From Closterium sp. NIES-65 (lineage: Eukaryota; Streptophyta; Zygnematophyceae; Desmidiales; Closteriaceae), in contig CANXME010002567.1 of NCBI GenBank assembly GCA_948144175.1, forward strand, positions 1 to 64,000: a stretch of 64,000 bases of DNA. Direction: 5' to 3'. Position numbers and translations under genes: made by a program. This document shows positions 41,363 to 52,918 of this stretch, in pieces; within the stretch, counting starts at the first letter, position 1; every line of letters begins with the position of its first letter. A model generated the notes under the pieces. The model made no database searches. It was given only the letters and a program-made list of their open reading frames with translations, and was not told the DNA's origin.

Positions 41363-44300
41363 ATGGCTACCCCTAGTGTCCTCGCTTTTGACGCTGAGGG
41401 TCGGGCCATTGACTTTGACGTCTGGGTAGATGACCTGCAACTTTTCTTACAGTGCGATAGGGCAGACGATCTCTCCCTCTTTGACCTCACTTCTGGTGCC
41501 TCTCCTGCCCCTGCTGCTGATGCTGACGCCACTGTTCGCTCACAGTGGGCCACACGCGATGCTGCTGCACGTCTTGCTGTGCGTCGCCACCTGCCTACCT
41601 CAAAGCGTGCGCACTTTAGTCAGTACAAGAGTGCTCAGACCTTGTACGACGCTGTAGTTGCACGCTACCCCTCCCCTGCCACTGCTGCACTGAGCCGCCT
41701 CCTACTACCGTACCTCTTCCCTGACCTTGCTGCCTTTCCCACAGTCACTGACCTCATTACGTACCTCCGCACTAGTGACACTTGCTACCGCGCTGCGCTT
41801 CCTGTTGAGTTCTGCGCCAAGAACCCCCCCCCCATGTACATCACCCTCTACTACATAGTCACCCGGCTCTCTGACTCTCTCCGCGTAGTCAGGGACCACT
41901 TCCTCTCAGTTTGCCCCACCACTCTCACCGTTGACCTCCTCGAGAAGGCCCTCCTAGCGGCAGAAAAGAGCATAGTCGCTGCAGGAGCCTCTCGTGGTGA
42001 CCCTCGCACCCCCGTCTTTGAGGGGTGTTCCCCCTCCCCCCTTTTGCCCTCTGTTGCCTCTGCTGCTGCAGCCGACCTCGTTGGTTTCGAGTCGGTCGGC
42101 GCTGCGTCCGCCCCGAGCGGGAGACGCCGCACCGGCAAGGGCAAGGGGGGCAAGGGCGCTGAAGGGGCTGGCGGGGGTGGCGGAGGTGGCGGTGGTGGCA
42201 GTGGAGGGGGTGGGGGTGGTGGTGGGAGTGGTGGCGGGGGTGGAGGTGTCGGTGGCGGCAGTGGAGGCGGAGGCGGAGGCGGCGGTGGCGGTGGGGGCGG
42301 AGGTGGCGGAGGTGGCGGCGGAGGAGGAGGCGGCGGCGGAGGAGGCGGAGCTGGTCGGGGTGGCGCTGCGCAGAGGGTCGGCTCCGGTGGTGGTCAGCGC
42401 CAGCAGCAGCAGCGCACTCGTGACATCCCCCCCCCCTCAGCAGCTCCGTGAATGGTACGCTGCACGCCTGCGGGGTGGGGGTACTGGTCCGTGCACCTAC
42501 GTCCTACGCACCCGTGACCGCGCAGGTGAGCAGTGCGGGGGTGCGCACTCCACCCAGCGCTGCTTTGGCCGTCTGACGGACGCTTGGCGTCACCAGTTCC
42601 CTGAGGCCACTGAGATCCCCCGCTGGGGCGAGCTGTCTAGGGCGGGAGTAGCTGTCTTTGACCTTGACTTTGATGCTATTCTTGCTGCCATGTATGCTGG
42701 GACTATTAGTGAAGAGGGTGACTGTTACTGGTGTTTTCCACCCGACCCGGGAATTGAGACTGCTGCTCTAGGTACTGGTGAGGCTGCTGCTCTAAGTGCT
42801 AGCGAAACTGCTGCTCTAGGTGCTCGTGTGTCTGCTCCCTCAGGTGCAGGTGAGTCTGCTCTCTTAGGTACTCCGTCGGCTTCGGCCTCCCACACCTTCA
42901 CCCTTGACTCGGGGGCTTCTCGCTCCTTCTTTCGAGACCGCACCACACTCACGCCGCTTGGCCGGCCAGTTGAAGTCTCTCTGGCAGACCCCTCTGGGGG
43001 TCCTGTCCTTGCTCACTTCTCCACTGTCCTCCCGTGTCCGGCGGCCCCCTCTGGCACCCTGTCCGATCTTTACCTCCCCTCGTTCTCTACGAACTTGGTG
43101 AGTGGTGCTGACCTAGAGGATGCGGGGGTTCACCAGTTCACTCCTGCGAGTCAGCGGGTGACCCATTGCACGGACGCTCGGACAGGCCGACACCTGGCCA
43201 CGTTTACTCGTCGGCTCGGGTCGAGCTTGTACACACTGACCAGTGCGTCTCCTCCTGTCACTGCGTCTGGTCAAGTAGCTGCGTCGGGTCAGGTGTTTGC
43301 TGCAGCGTCCAAGTTTGGTCCTAAGTCTGCCCCCTGCTCATGTCACCTCCTGTCTCACGAGACTCTCCTCTGGCACCACCGCCTTGGTCACCCCTCCCTG
43401 CTTCGTCTCCGAGGCATGGCCTCCCGTGTCCTTGTCTCTAGTCTTCCCCGGTCCCTCCCTCCCCTTCCCCCGGGGCCTGCCCCTGCCCGCGTCCCCTGCG
43501 TCGAGGGGCGGCAGCCTGCTGCCCCTCACTTCTCCCAGTTTCCTCCGACAGAGGCCCCGCTGCAGACGCTTCACATGGACGTGTGGGGCCCAGCCTGCGT
43601 CCGTGGACAGGGTCACGAGCGCTACTTCCTGTTGGTGGCTGACGACTACTCGCGTTACACCACAGTCTTCCCCTTGCGCAGCAAGGGTGATGTCACTGAG
43701 GTGTTGATCGACTGGATCCGCGCAGCTCGTCTCCAGCTCAGGCAGAGCTTCGGCTCGGACTTTCCTGTTCTGCGTCTGCACTCTGACAGAGGCGGAGAGT
43801 TTTCCTCTTGCCTTCTGCGAGCCTACTATCGTGCACGAGGCATCCGCCAGACATTCACGCTTCCGGACTCTCCACAACAAATCGGGATTGCTGAGCACCG
43901 CATTGGCATGGTCATGGACGTCGCCCGTACGTCCATGATGCATGCGATTGCCCCCCATTTTCTGTGGCCGTTTGCGGTTCGGTACGCGGCGCATCAGATC
44001 AACCTTCAGCCCAGGGTCTCCATGCCGGAGACCTCCCCAGCTTTGCTGTGGACGGGGAAGGTTGGCGATGCGTCTGCGTTCGTGTCTGGGGATCTCGGGC
44101 GTTTGTCCGCGACTTGTCTGCGGACAAGCTGTCCCCTCGTGCTGCTCCTTGCGTCTTCCTAGGTTTCCCCCCTGACGCGCTAGGGTGGCAGTTCTACCAC
44201 CCCACCTCTCGCCGTGTTTTGTCCTCCCAGGACGTCACGTTTGACGAGTCGGTCCCCTACTACCGCCTCTTCCCCTACCGCACTCTGTCCCTCCCCCCGC

Positions 44301-47300
44301 CACCGCTCTTCCTTGTGCCAGGTCCCCCCCCGGTAGACCCCCTCCCCCCTCAGGGTCCTGCCCCTTCAGGTGTGTCCCAAGTAGACGCGGTCGAGCCTGT
44401 CGAGGTTGCTGGTGACTCTGGTGCTGCTGCGGGTGCTGAGCCTGGGGGTGCTGACTTTGGGGGTGCTAAGTGTGTGGGTGCTACGCCAGGGGGTGCTCAG
44501 CCTGAGGGTGCTACTACTAGGGGTGCTAAGCCTGGGGGTGCTACGACTGGGGGTGCTGAGCCTGGGGTTGCTACGCCTGGAGGTGCTTAGCGTGGGGGTG
44601 CGGAGCCTGAGGGAGCTGGGCGTGCTCGTATCGCGTCTGGCGGTACTGTGCCTGGAGGTTCTACGGGTGCTTCGTCTCGGCGGGAGCCACTCTCTCCACA
44701 GGAGCTGCGCGAGTGGTTTGCCCGGCGCTGGAGGCGTGCTGCTAGAGCTGGAGGTTCTTCGGCTACTGAGGGTGCTGGTGTTGCGGGTACCGGAGGTGCT
44801 CGTACTGGGAGTAGTGGAGCTGCTGGGCCTGCGGGTACGACTGGAGCTGGAGCTGCTGAGGGTGTTGGCGCTGAGGCTACTGCTGTCGGTCCTGGAGGCG
44901 GTCCTGCTGGGAGTGCTACTGGTGCTGCTGGAGGACCTGCAGCTACTGGAGTTGCTGGGGGTGCTGGAGCTGAAGGTGCTGCTGGCACTGGTGCTACCAC
45001 AGGGGGTACTGGTGCTGTCCCTGCTGTGTCTAGAGTCGCTGCGCGGCCTCGGCCGTACTTCGTTCCGCTCCTTCAGCAGGTTCTTGGTCTTCCGCCTTCT
45101 ACTGGTCCTCCTCCTCCCTTAGAGTGTCCACAGCCTGTCCCGTCACAGTTACAGTTACAGCCGGCCTCCCCACTGCCTGCTCCTTCTTCTTACACTAGTC
45201 CTACTAGAGGTCTTGCTGAGCGTCGTGAGCCTGCGTCTCGCCCTGCGTCGCCTGTCCGTCCTGCTCGCACTAGTGGTCGTGGTTCGCGTCAGCGTCCTCC
45301 TCCTGTCCCTGGCACGCACCGGATGTCTCTACGTCCGTCCACTGCTCCTCTACGAGCCCATTTGCCTTCTCCTCCTAAGTCCTCTATTCCTGCTCTTGCC
45401 GACCCGGAGTCGGACTCTCTTCGTGCTGCCAGTCCTACTGTCCCGCGTCTCCTTGCTATTATCGTAAATGACCCTTCCTTTGAGTCCACTGCTGCGTCTG
45501 CCCTAGTTGCTGACCTCGTCGACTTTGCTGCTCGTTGTCGTCTAGACTACGCTGCTAGTCTTGTCGCTGAGTCTGAGTCTGTCTGTCCTCCATCCGTCGG
45601 GGGTGAGTGTGCCCTTGGCACGGACGTCCTTGAGGACAGGCAGGAGGAGTTCTAGTATTTGGCTGCTGCTTCACCTTATCTTGTGTCCGTACTACTTACC
45701 CCTGAGGGAGACCCGTATGCACTTGACATCCCGACTCCGCGCTCTTACGCGGAGGCGATAGAAGGTCCCTACGCCTCTCAGTGGCAGGCAGCTATGGGCA
45801 CAGAGATGGCTTCCTGGAAGTCCACAGGCACCTACGTTGACGAGGTTCCCCCGCCTGGGGCGAACATCGTCAGTGGCATGTGGATTTTCAGGGTGAAGCG
45901 GCCGCCGGGTTCTCCGCCTGTCTTCAAGGCGTGTTACGTGGCTCGTGGCTTCAGTCAGCGGCAGGGAGTTGACTACTTTCAGACCTTCTCTCCCACCCCG
46001 AAGATGACCACTCTTCGGGTACTGCTGCACATAGCTGCTCACCGAGACTACGAGCTGCACTCTCTTGACTTCAGCACTACTTTCTTGCAGGGCAGCCTGC
46101 ACGAGGAGATCTGGCTGCGTCACCCACCTGGCTTCACTGGGTCTTTTCCTCCTGGCACCCAGTGGAGCCTCCGGCGGCCAGTCTACGGTCTCCGCCAGGC
46201 ACCGCGTGAGTGGCACGACACACTAAGGACTACACTTGCCGTTCTTGGGTTTGCTCCCTCTACTGCCGACCCGTCGCTGTTTCTGCGCACCGACACTTCT
46301 TTGCCGCCGCTCTACATCCTCGTGTACGTCGACGACTTGGTCTTTGCCACAGCTGACACTGCTCGACTCGCCCACGTGAAGTCCGAGCTGCAGAAGAGAG
46401 ACACGTGCACAGACCTGGGTGAACTGCGCAGCTACCTTGGCTTGCAGATCACTCGGGACAGAGCACGCCGCACCATTACCCTGACTCAGTTACACATGGT
46501 GCAGCAGGTCCTTCAGCGCTTCGGCTTCACGTACTCCTCGCCTCAGGCCACTCCTCTGCCTACTCGCCACTCGCTCTCAGCTCTGCCTTCGGATGAGTCC
46601 GTAGAGCCGAGTGGCCCGTACCTAGAGCTTGTTGGCTGCCTCATGTACCTGATGACCTGCACACGACCTGACCTTGCATACCCTCTTAGCATCTTGGCAC
46701 GCTATGTTGCTCCTGGGAGACACAGACCAGAGCACATGGCTGCAGCGAAGAGGGTGTTGCGCTACTTGTGCAGTACGTCGGGCATGGGGCTTGTGCTTGG
46801 AGGGCATAGTCTTGTGGTCCTCACTGGGCACGCAGGCGCTTCTTCGGTTGACGACCAGGCTACGCAGCGGTCATCACAGGGTTACACCTTCAGCCTTGGT
46901 TCCGGCTCTGTTTCGTGGCGGGCTACTCGCTCGTCTTGTGTTCTCGGCTCCAGTTGTGAGGCTGAGATCTATGCAGGAGCCATGGCTGCACAAGAGCTTC
47001 GCTGGCTCACCTACCTGCTGACTGACCTCGGAGAGCCGCCTCGTTCTCCTCCAGTGCTGTACATAGACAAGAAGGCCATGTTGGCTTTGTGTCGGGAGCA
47101 GAGACTGGAGCACAGAACGAAGCACATTGCTCTTCGCTACTTCCTTGCTCGTGAGCTACAGCAGCGTGGTCAGCTGCGCCTTGCGTACGTGGCCTCTGAG
47201 GCCAACACTGCTGATATCTTCACCAAGGCGCTTGCGCCTTGTGATCATCAGCGCTTCTGTACTCAGCTGGGTCTTGTGCCTGCCTTGCCTCACTTGCTCA

Positions 47301-47308
47301 CCACTTGA
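41363..47308 (+). pseudogene. Copia-2 Gag-Pol remnant (two frameshifts, two nonsense codons)
   Basis: Same domain order as Copia-1. A one-base gain in a C run near 42426 shifts the frame after the glycine tract. A one-base loss near 44078 (TTCGTG for TTCCGTG) shifts it back, so the integrase lies between compensating shifts. TAG codons stand at 44588 and 45653. Reverse transcriptase still shows ILVYVDDLVFA; RNase H has ASSVDDQ where the other copies have ASWADDQ. In the integrase tail NGIAERR has become IGIAEHR. Non-functional as read. Confidence 0.9.
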
Positions 47309-47517
47309 CCTTCTTTGTTCTGTTACATATATATATACACCTGCTCTTGCTTGTCTAGCCTTATATATATATGTGTAATCCTGCATGTGAACTGGCCTTG
47401 TGGCCTTGAACTTGTGCTCGGAATGTGTGGTGACTTTGTGATCCACCCTGAGCTTGCTTTGCTTTGCTTGACTGGTCTTGTGACCCCTTGTTCTCCCCCA
47501 CTTTGCCTATGGGGGTG

Positions 47518-47657
47518 TGTTTGATTTATATGACATAGCTGTTGTAGGCTATAGTGGGGTAGCACATATGGGGTACGACTGTCTAGGGTTTGTACTTGTA
47601 CCCAACTTTTCGTTAGTCAATCCGTTCTCATTCAAAAAAAAAAAAAAAAAAATCTCA
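47518..47657 (+). repeat. Copia-2 3' LTR
   Basis: 140 bp, preceded by the purine tract CTATGGGGGTG. It ends in an A-run that differs in length and content from the 5' LTR. Confidence 0.88.
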
Positions 47658-49253
47658 ACACCATCCATGTCCCTGATCTAGACGTGCTAATGGAGAAACT
47701 GCACGAACTGTCGAAGGAATATTGGCAGGACAAACTCAAGTGGCTGATTATCATGCAGAGGAAGGACGGGACTCCGTACATGAAGTCTAGCATATGCATG
47801 GCTCACGGTCTAGCCCACTGGAAGTTCGTTAAACTTGGGGACGGTGGCGTTGATATCCAGTGGCAAACGATGCGGAAGCACGCGCTCAGTAGGAAGCACC
47901 AGGATGCCGTCAATGCCAAGCTTCGCGCAGAAGGCGGTAAGGTTGACCAACGGGGCATTGAGGAGTTCGAGAACGACGACAACGAGACGTCGCGGGTGAA
48001 ACAACTGATGCTGGTCATGCTATTTTTTTTCAAATCCGATTCCCCCTTCTCCCTTTTTGTCGATCTTGTTCGCCTGTTGGCCGAGCTTCAGATGCCTCAC
48101 ATCCCGTACAAGGCCATAGGGACATAGCAGTCACTGTGAGTGATGATACGTTCTTGGTTTGTGTTTCTGAAGTCACCACGACTAATACCACCTTAACTGT
48201 GACGTGCAGGTACGGCTTTCGTGAAATAAGCGAAGCGATCATCACCAACCTTAAGCAGCAGCAGACGCGCCACATCCAGGGGTCTCCGTTCCTAGGCATT
48301 CAACTCGACGAGAGTACCGACCGTCGCAGAGGCAAGCACATGATCGTCTATCTCAGCTTCATTCGCGACGCAGAGGTCGTCACCGAGCTGTTTGGGCACT
48401 TGACGGTCGAGAAGTACGACGCGTCGTCTCTGTTGACGGTACTTCTCGCCCATTTGGTTGTGACGGGCGTCGACATCATGAAATTGTCGGGCATAAGTAC
48501 GAATGGCGCGAGCGTGATGTGGGGTTCACAGGCTGGAGTGGCGACACTGCTGAAACTGCGAGTCCCGCACTTGGTGACGTGCCACTGCATCGCTCACAGG
48601 TCCGTTATCAACATTTGTGTGTAAACTGTTTATGATTCGGTTGTCGCACTTGTTGCACACGTGTTCTAACCCCCTTTTTTTTTGCACACACGCAGGGAGG
48701 CTCTCGCCGCAAAGGACGCGGCGGAAGCGGTGCCCGACCTCAACATGGTCGACACGGTCGTGCGGAGCGTCGCATAAAACTTGGGGAGGAGCATCGTCTT
48801 GCACTCCCGATTCATGGAACTCCAACACATTCTGCACGAGACGTCTCTGGAGGTGCAGGGGATTAAAGACGTTAGATGGCTGGCGCGTGGCGACGCGATT
48901 CGGAGGCTCGTGGTAGTCCTACCGGCGGCAATAGTCGTGTTGTGGGAGCACGACAAGAAAGCATACGCGACAGTCACAAGCTTCAAGTTTCACCTTTTCC
49001 TCCATTTCCTGGCAAATGCGTTGAAACTGCTCCACGAGCTGAACCTCATGTTTCAACAGCGCACGGTGAGCACTTGCGAGGTGCGTGCTTATGTTTATGC
49101 ATACGAACGTCTCCGACTACCACTTCTTGCCGTCTGCAGGTGGACATCACCCGGGTGGCATCCATGGTCCAAAACACGTGCGACAAGCTGAAGCAACGAT
49201 ACATCGAGCATGGCGTCAACCAGGGCTCTCGTTATCAGACCAATTTGGTCTGA
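47658..49253 (+). pseudogene. hAT/DUF4371-type gene (ZNF862-like), main part after Copia-2
   Basis: Continues the frame of 39277-40126 from 47663 (IHVPDLDVLMEKLHEL). A short zinc-finger-like piece (ICMAHG ... MRKHALSRKH) is followed by exons 48210-48599 (FLGIQLDESTDRRRGKHMIVYL, GASVMWG, LVTCHCIAHR), 48696-49065 (RWLARGDAIRRL, FANALKLLHELN-like text) and 49140-49253. The DEST motif and CHCIAHR are typical of the transposase-derived DUF4371/hAT fold seen in ZNF862-like proteins. A TAA at 48775 interrupts the third exon in phase; the last exon stops early compared with relatives. Introns suggest a gene-like, possibly once domesticated copy rather than a fresh transposon; that is inference. Confidence 0.72.
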
Positions 49254-50954
49254 TGGTCTGAGTTTAAGACTTGATTTTTTGTATTCATCTGCTTCCTAAG
49301 AATCTGTGTTTGTTCTCATCTGATCAGTATGATAAGCGTTTTAGGTTCGTATGATCTTTCCAGACGTGTATAATTCTTAATATGAATATACAGATATCGA
49401 GTTCGGTTTCGTCTGAAACCGACATCTTAACCCACTAGGCCATATGCCCAGTGGACCAGAGAATAGGACCATAGGTACAGCCATTTGCTGTTCTGTAACA
49501 GCACGTGCATTCAATACGCGTGTCTTACAGCAGCCTCGCTGTCATGTAACCGCGGCATATGCTGCCAAGAAGGATCAGTCCATCTTCAGGTGTAATATTT
49601 CCAGTAGCTCTTTACCATGATTCACAGTAACCGAGCCTCTTCAGTTCAGACAATTCTAGCCGGTAGCGCGGTAGCACAAGCAGACCCTGCTGCAGGCAGC
49701 GGCATAATCCTAGGAGCAATCCGCAGAGTCTTGCACATAACACTCGAACACTCGGATCGGACCTCTCAGTAACATTTGAAAAGGTCCCTCTCTGGTGAAA
49801 ACTTATGGAAGTGAAGGTTCTTCTGTTTTAAGAGCCCGTCACTTATCAGTTATTTCCAAATATGGTGGCTTTCCACCAAACTTGCAGCCTGAGGATGATT
49901 CAAGGCAGGGCTCTCGCTAGGTTTTGGGGCTGTCGAACAGTACCCTGGAAAAAATTTCGTCTTATTTATCAGACTAGAAAAACTATTCCAGCTTATAATG
50001 CAGACCATGTAAATTTCGTCGTCCGAGCGTAAGACGGGGGAATTTTTTTTCAGGATACTGTCAGACAGCCCTAAAACCTAGTAAGTGAACTTGGTAGAAT
50101 TCAATTACAGTTCCACTAGCAAAAGTTGATAGAACAAGAATATGGTACAAGCAAGGAGAACCAAATAGCAAAGACAATGAACCATGTAGAAACGTTCCTC
50201 GATAAGCACCTGAATCTGTCGAGTCAGCAACGGCAGGTGAAACGACAAACACATGCATATTTCACCTGAGTTGGTAGTTGCTCAGGTTTACAACGTTCAT
50301 AGTTGTGCACGTTTTTACTGTTAGCAAAAACGTGTTTCAGGTTCAGTTTCCTTACTGAATCGAATTATCCTGGGGAGTACAATTTCCGAAATTACCTGAT
50401 TGGTCGAAATCTGCTGTTCCGTAATTGGGTGAAATTTGCGCACATTGCAAATTTTGTAGCTAAGACATTCTGGTCGACCAGAATCGCTCTGCTCGACGAA
50501 ACACTCGACGAACTAAATTCTGTCGACCAGCAATCCGTCGAAACACCAATTTTGCCAATTCTGCCGATCAGAAAAGCTCGTCTTTGACGCCGTTTTACTC
50601 CCGACGACGAGCTCCTCCTAGAAGAGAACCTCGATCGAGCAGAGGAAACACTTCTACCTCGGCCAATTAATATCGTCGACAAACGACTCGTCGCACACAG
50701 ATAAAAGTCCCCAAAGTCGCCGATGACCACCAAACGAACACCGTCTTGTTCCGAAATGCCTGTTCAACTTCGCCAAAGCGAAGGCGGGGCCTTTTCTCTT
50801 CGACACTCCCCTGCCCAACTCACGCTTGAGCACCCACACACAAGGTCCACCCAAAACCCAGAATGATAGAATATAAGGAGAAAATTTCTTCTACGTGCAC
50901 CGAACACATAGTACGTAGATCACCGCATCAACCGTGCAGAAAAGGGCACGGCAC
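49254..50954. other. AT-richer region with TE debris; no gene recognised
   Basis: Contains a hairpin element (listed separately), a tRNA-like A-box string on the minus strand near 49400-49430 and probably the 3' non-coding end of Copia-3. No coding frame with family likeness. Confidence 0.45.
49917..50081. mobile_element. 165-bp palindromic MITE
   Basis: The left arm CTAGGTTTTGGGGCTGTC..AACAGTACCCTGG pairs with the right arm CAGGATACTGTCAGACAGCC followed by CTAAAACCTAG. Inner arms AAATTTCGTCTTA and TAAGACGGGGGAATTT also pair. No clear target duplication. Confidence 0.65.
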
Positions 50955-52578
50955 CTACTCATGCACCTCATCATCCCCGTCGCCCACGTCGGCCAGATGC
51001 ACTGGGCCAATTGCGACAGAGCACCGGTTGAAAGCCGAAAAATGCAGCGCCTTCGTCAAAAAATCTGCCGGCTGCTCGGATGTCGGGATGTACTGCAGAG
51101 CAATTTTCCCGCGCTTCACCATCTGCTGCAGCCAGACGTAGCGTCGCTCGATGTGCTTGAGGTTGCCCTTGAGCCCCAAGCCCTCTACGATAGTGATTGC
51201 AGACTGATTGTCCACGTGCAGAACAGTCGGCTTCCTTGGGTCGAGCAGACGGATCTCTGCAAGGAGGAAGCGCAGACGGCGAGCCTCCTTACCGGCTTCG
51301 GTCGCCGCGACGTACTCTGATTCGGTCGACGAGAGCGTCGAGCACTTGATGCGCTGGTTCGCCTAGGAGATTGCGGCTCCTCCGGAGACGAAAACATAGC
51401 CGCCCGTGCTCGTCCGATTTGTTGTAAAGGACTCTCCTCTACTTTGCAGGAACTGGGAGTTGCACTAAACAATAGAGCACTCTGCTGGCTTTCCAACGAG
51501 CCGTCAAGCACGCGATTCGCCTACGTAACGAGAGAGTTAAAGGCATTTATGTGCTTGCTAGTGCTCTTAAAACAAATGATAGGAGCTCTCTGGATTTAGT
51601 AGTCGAGTGTATCACATACAAATAGATTCAGGTTTCCAGTATGATTGCATGCAATACAAAGAAAACAATTTTATAGCATGCAAACAAGATCGAATCGCAC
51701 AAGTAACCTCGAACCGCGGTACACTCGAATGTTCGAGTAACATTTCGAAGGGGTGAAATTCGACTCTTGAATTTTACCGAATCGAGTTCTTCCTGAGTCT
51801 CGATTCTTCTTGTACTGCCATGTTGCACCGAAGTGCAGGTTCTTCCGAAGTCAATCCCAACTTCTTGGAACTTGCAACACATTCATGAAACTTCAGACTT
51901 GCAGCTCACTCAACCTTGAGTTGCATTCGGTGGTTGGGGGCAACCCCCCCCCCTCACGCAACCTCCAACACGATTCTACTTGTCGCCAACATCGTTGGCA
52001 TTTGCATAGCCGAACAGACACAGCGACTCTGGACCGCCGCCGAACTCCAGAGCGGCGTCACGAGTTTCAGCGAGGTAATGCAGACAACGATCGACCTCAC
52101 GCCAGTGGTTATCGCTTCGCACTGCCAGGCCGGATCCGAGCTTGCTGCAAGCGAAGGCAATGTCGAGCCTCGTCGTCGTGGCCGCGAACTGCAGCGAGCA
52201 GACCTTCTGCTGGTACTCTGCTTCCTCGCGCGACTGAAACTCCTCGTCGTCGAACACCAGCTCTACGTAGGCGTCGACAGAGACCGACGTCTTCGGCACT
52301 CGCCCGGTCTGCTCCTCGTCGATGAAACGCCGACGCAGTTTGTCGACGTAGACTTGCTGGTGAAGCCGCAGCTTCCTCGCAGGACGGTCGTGCACGATTT
52401 CCAGCCCGAGATACTTCTTGACCGGGCTGATTTTGCGCAGCTCCAAGGCGGTTTCCAGCAGCTCCTTCAGCTCCTTCAGCATCGCTATGTTGCTGCTTGC
52501 AGCAAGCAGGTCGTTGACGTAGACGAGCACCCAGCACGCCACCCCGTCGTTGCCGACCTTGAAGTAGAGAGCCTCATC
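50955..52578 (-). mobile_element. Copia-3: 3' fragment of a different copia lineage
   Basis: The minus strand encodes the end of a reverse transcriptase and RNase H unlike the other four elements (YLGLEIVHDR, LCLFGYANAND, STESEYVAATEAGKEARRL, LHVDNQSAITI, ADFLTKAL). The catalytic YVDD reads YVND. About 0.54 kb of unrelated DNA (about 51433-51970) splits GYANANDVGDK from the following TSTGGYVFVSGGAA. A TAG interrupts after GGAAIS. The fragment stops at 52578, where Copia-4 begins, so its 5' part should lie beyond Copia-4. Confidence 0.85.
51433..51970. other. About 0.54-kb insertion inside Copia-3
   Basis: Non-coding and AT-richer than the surrounding element. It lies between two RNase H motifs that are adjacent in relatives. 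I see no LTRs or clear inverted ends, so its type is unknown. Confidence 0.55.
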
Positions 52579-52703
52579 TGAAAACAAAGAATGAATGAAC
52601 TATGAATCAATTGGGTACAAGTACTAACCCTAATTGGGTTGTACCCCTTATGGGCTACCCCACTATAGCCTACAAAATATGCATAAGCTATAATGTTCTG
52701 ACA
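52579..52703 (-). repeat. Copia-4 3' LTR
   Basis: 125 bp. Resembles the Copia-1 LTR (TGTCAGAACAT start, TTCATAGTTCATTCATTC near the end, on the minus strand). The purine tract adjoins it at 52704. Confidence 0.9.
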
Positions 52704-52918
52704 CACCCCCATAGGCAAAGTGGGGGAGAACAAGGGGTCACAAGACCAGTCAAGCAAAGTAAAGCAAAGCAAGCTCAGGGTGGATCACAAAGTCACCACA
52801 CATTCCGAGCACAAGTTCTAGGCCACAAGGCCAGTTCACATGCAGGAGTACATATATATAAAAAGGCTAGACAAACAAGAGCAGGTGTATATATATATGT
52901 GTAACAGTACAAGCAAGG

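Larger units (their letters stand above)
40127..47657 (+). mobile_element. Copia-2: full-length but decayed copia element
   Basis: LTRs at 40127-40267 and 47518-47657 are clearly diverged, so this is older than Copia-1. Flanks are GCACC and ACACC, a target duplication with one change; reading-frame continuity of the host gene across the site supports it. The sequence after the 5' LTR (CGGTATCGAACAGG) departs from the usual TGGTATCAGAGC. Confidence 0.93.

Noticed and set aside
49236..49255. Short perfect palindrome ATCAGACCAATTTGGTCTGAT
   Set aside because: Looked at as an operator or terminator, but it is an isolated 20-bp hairpin with no context to support a role.
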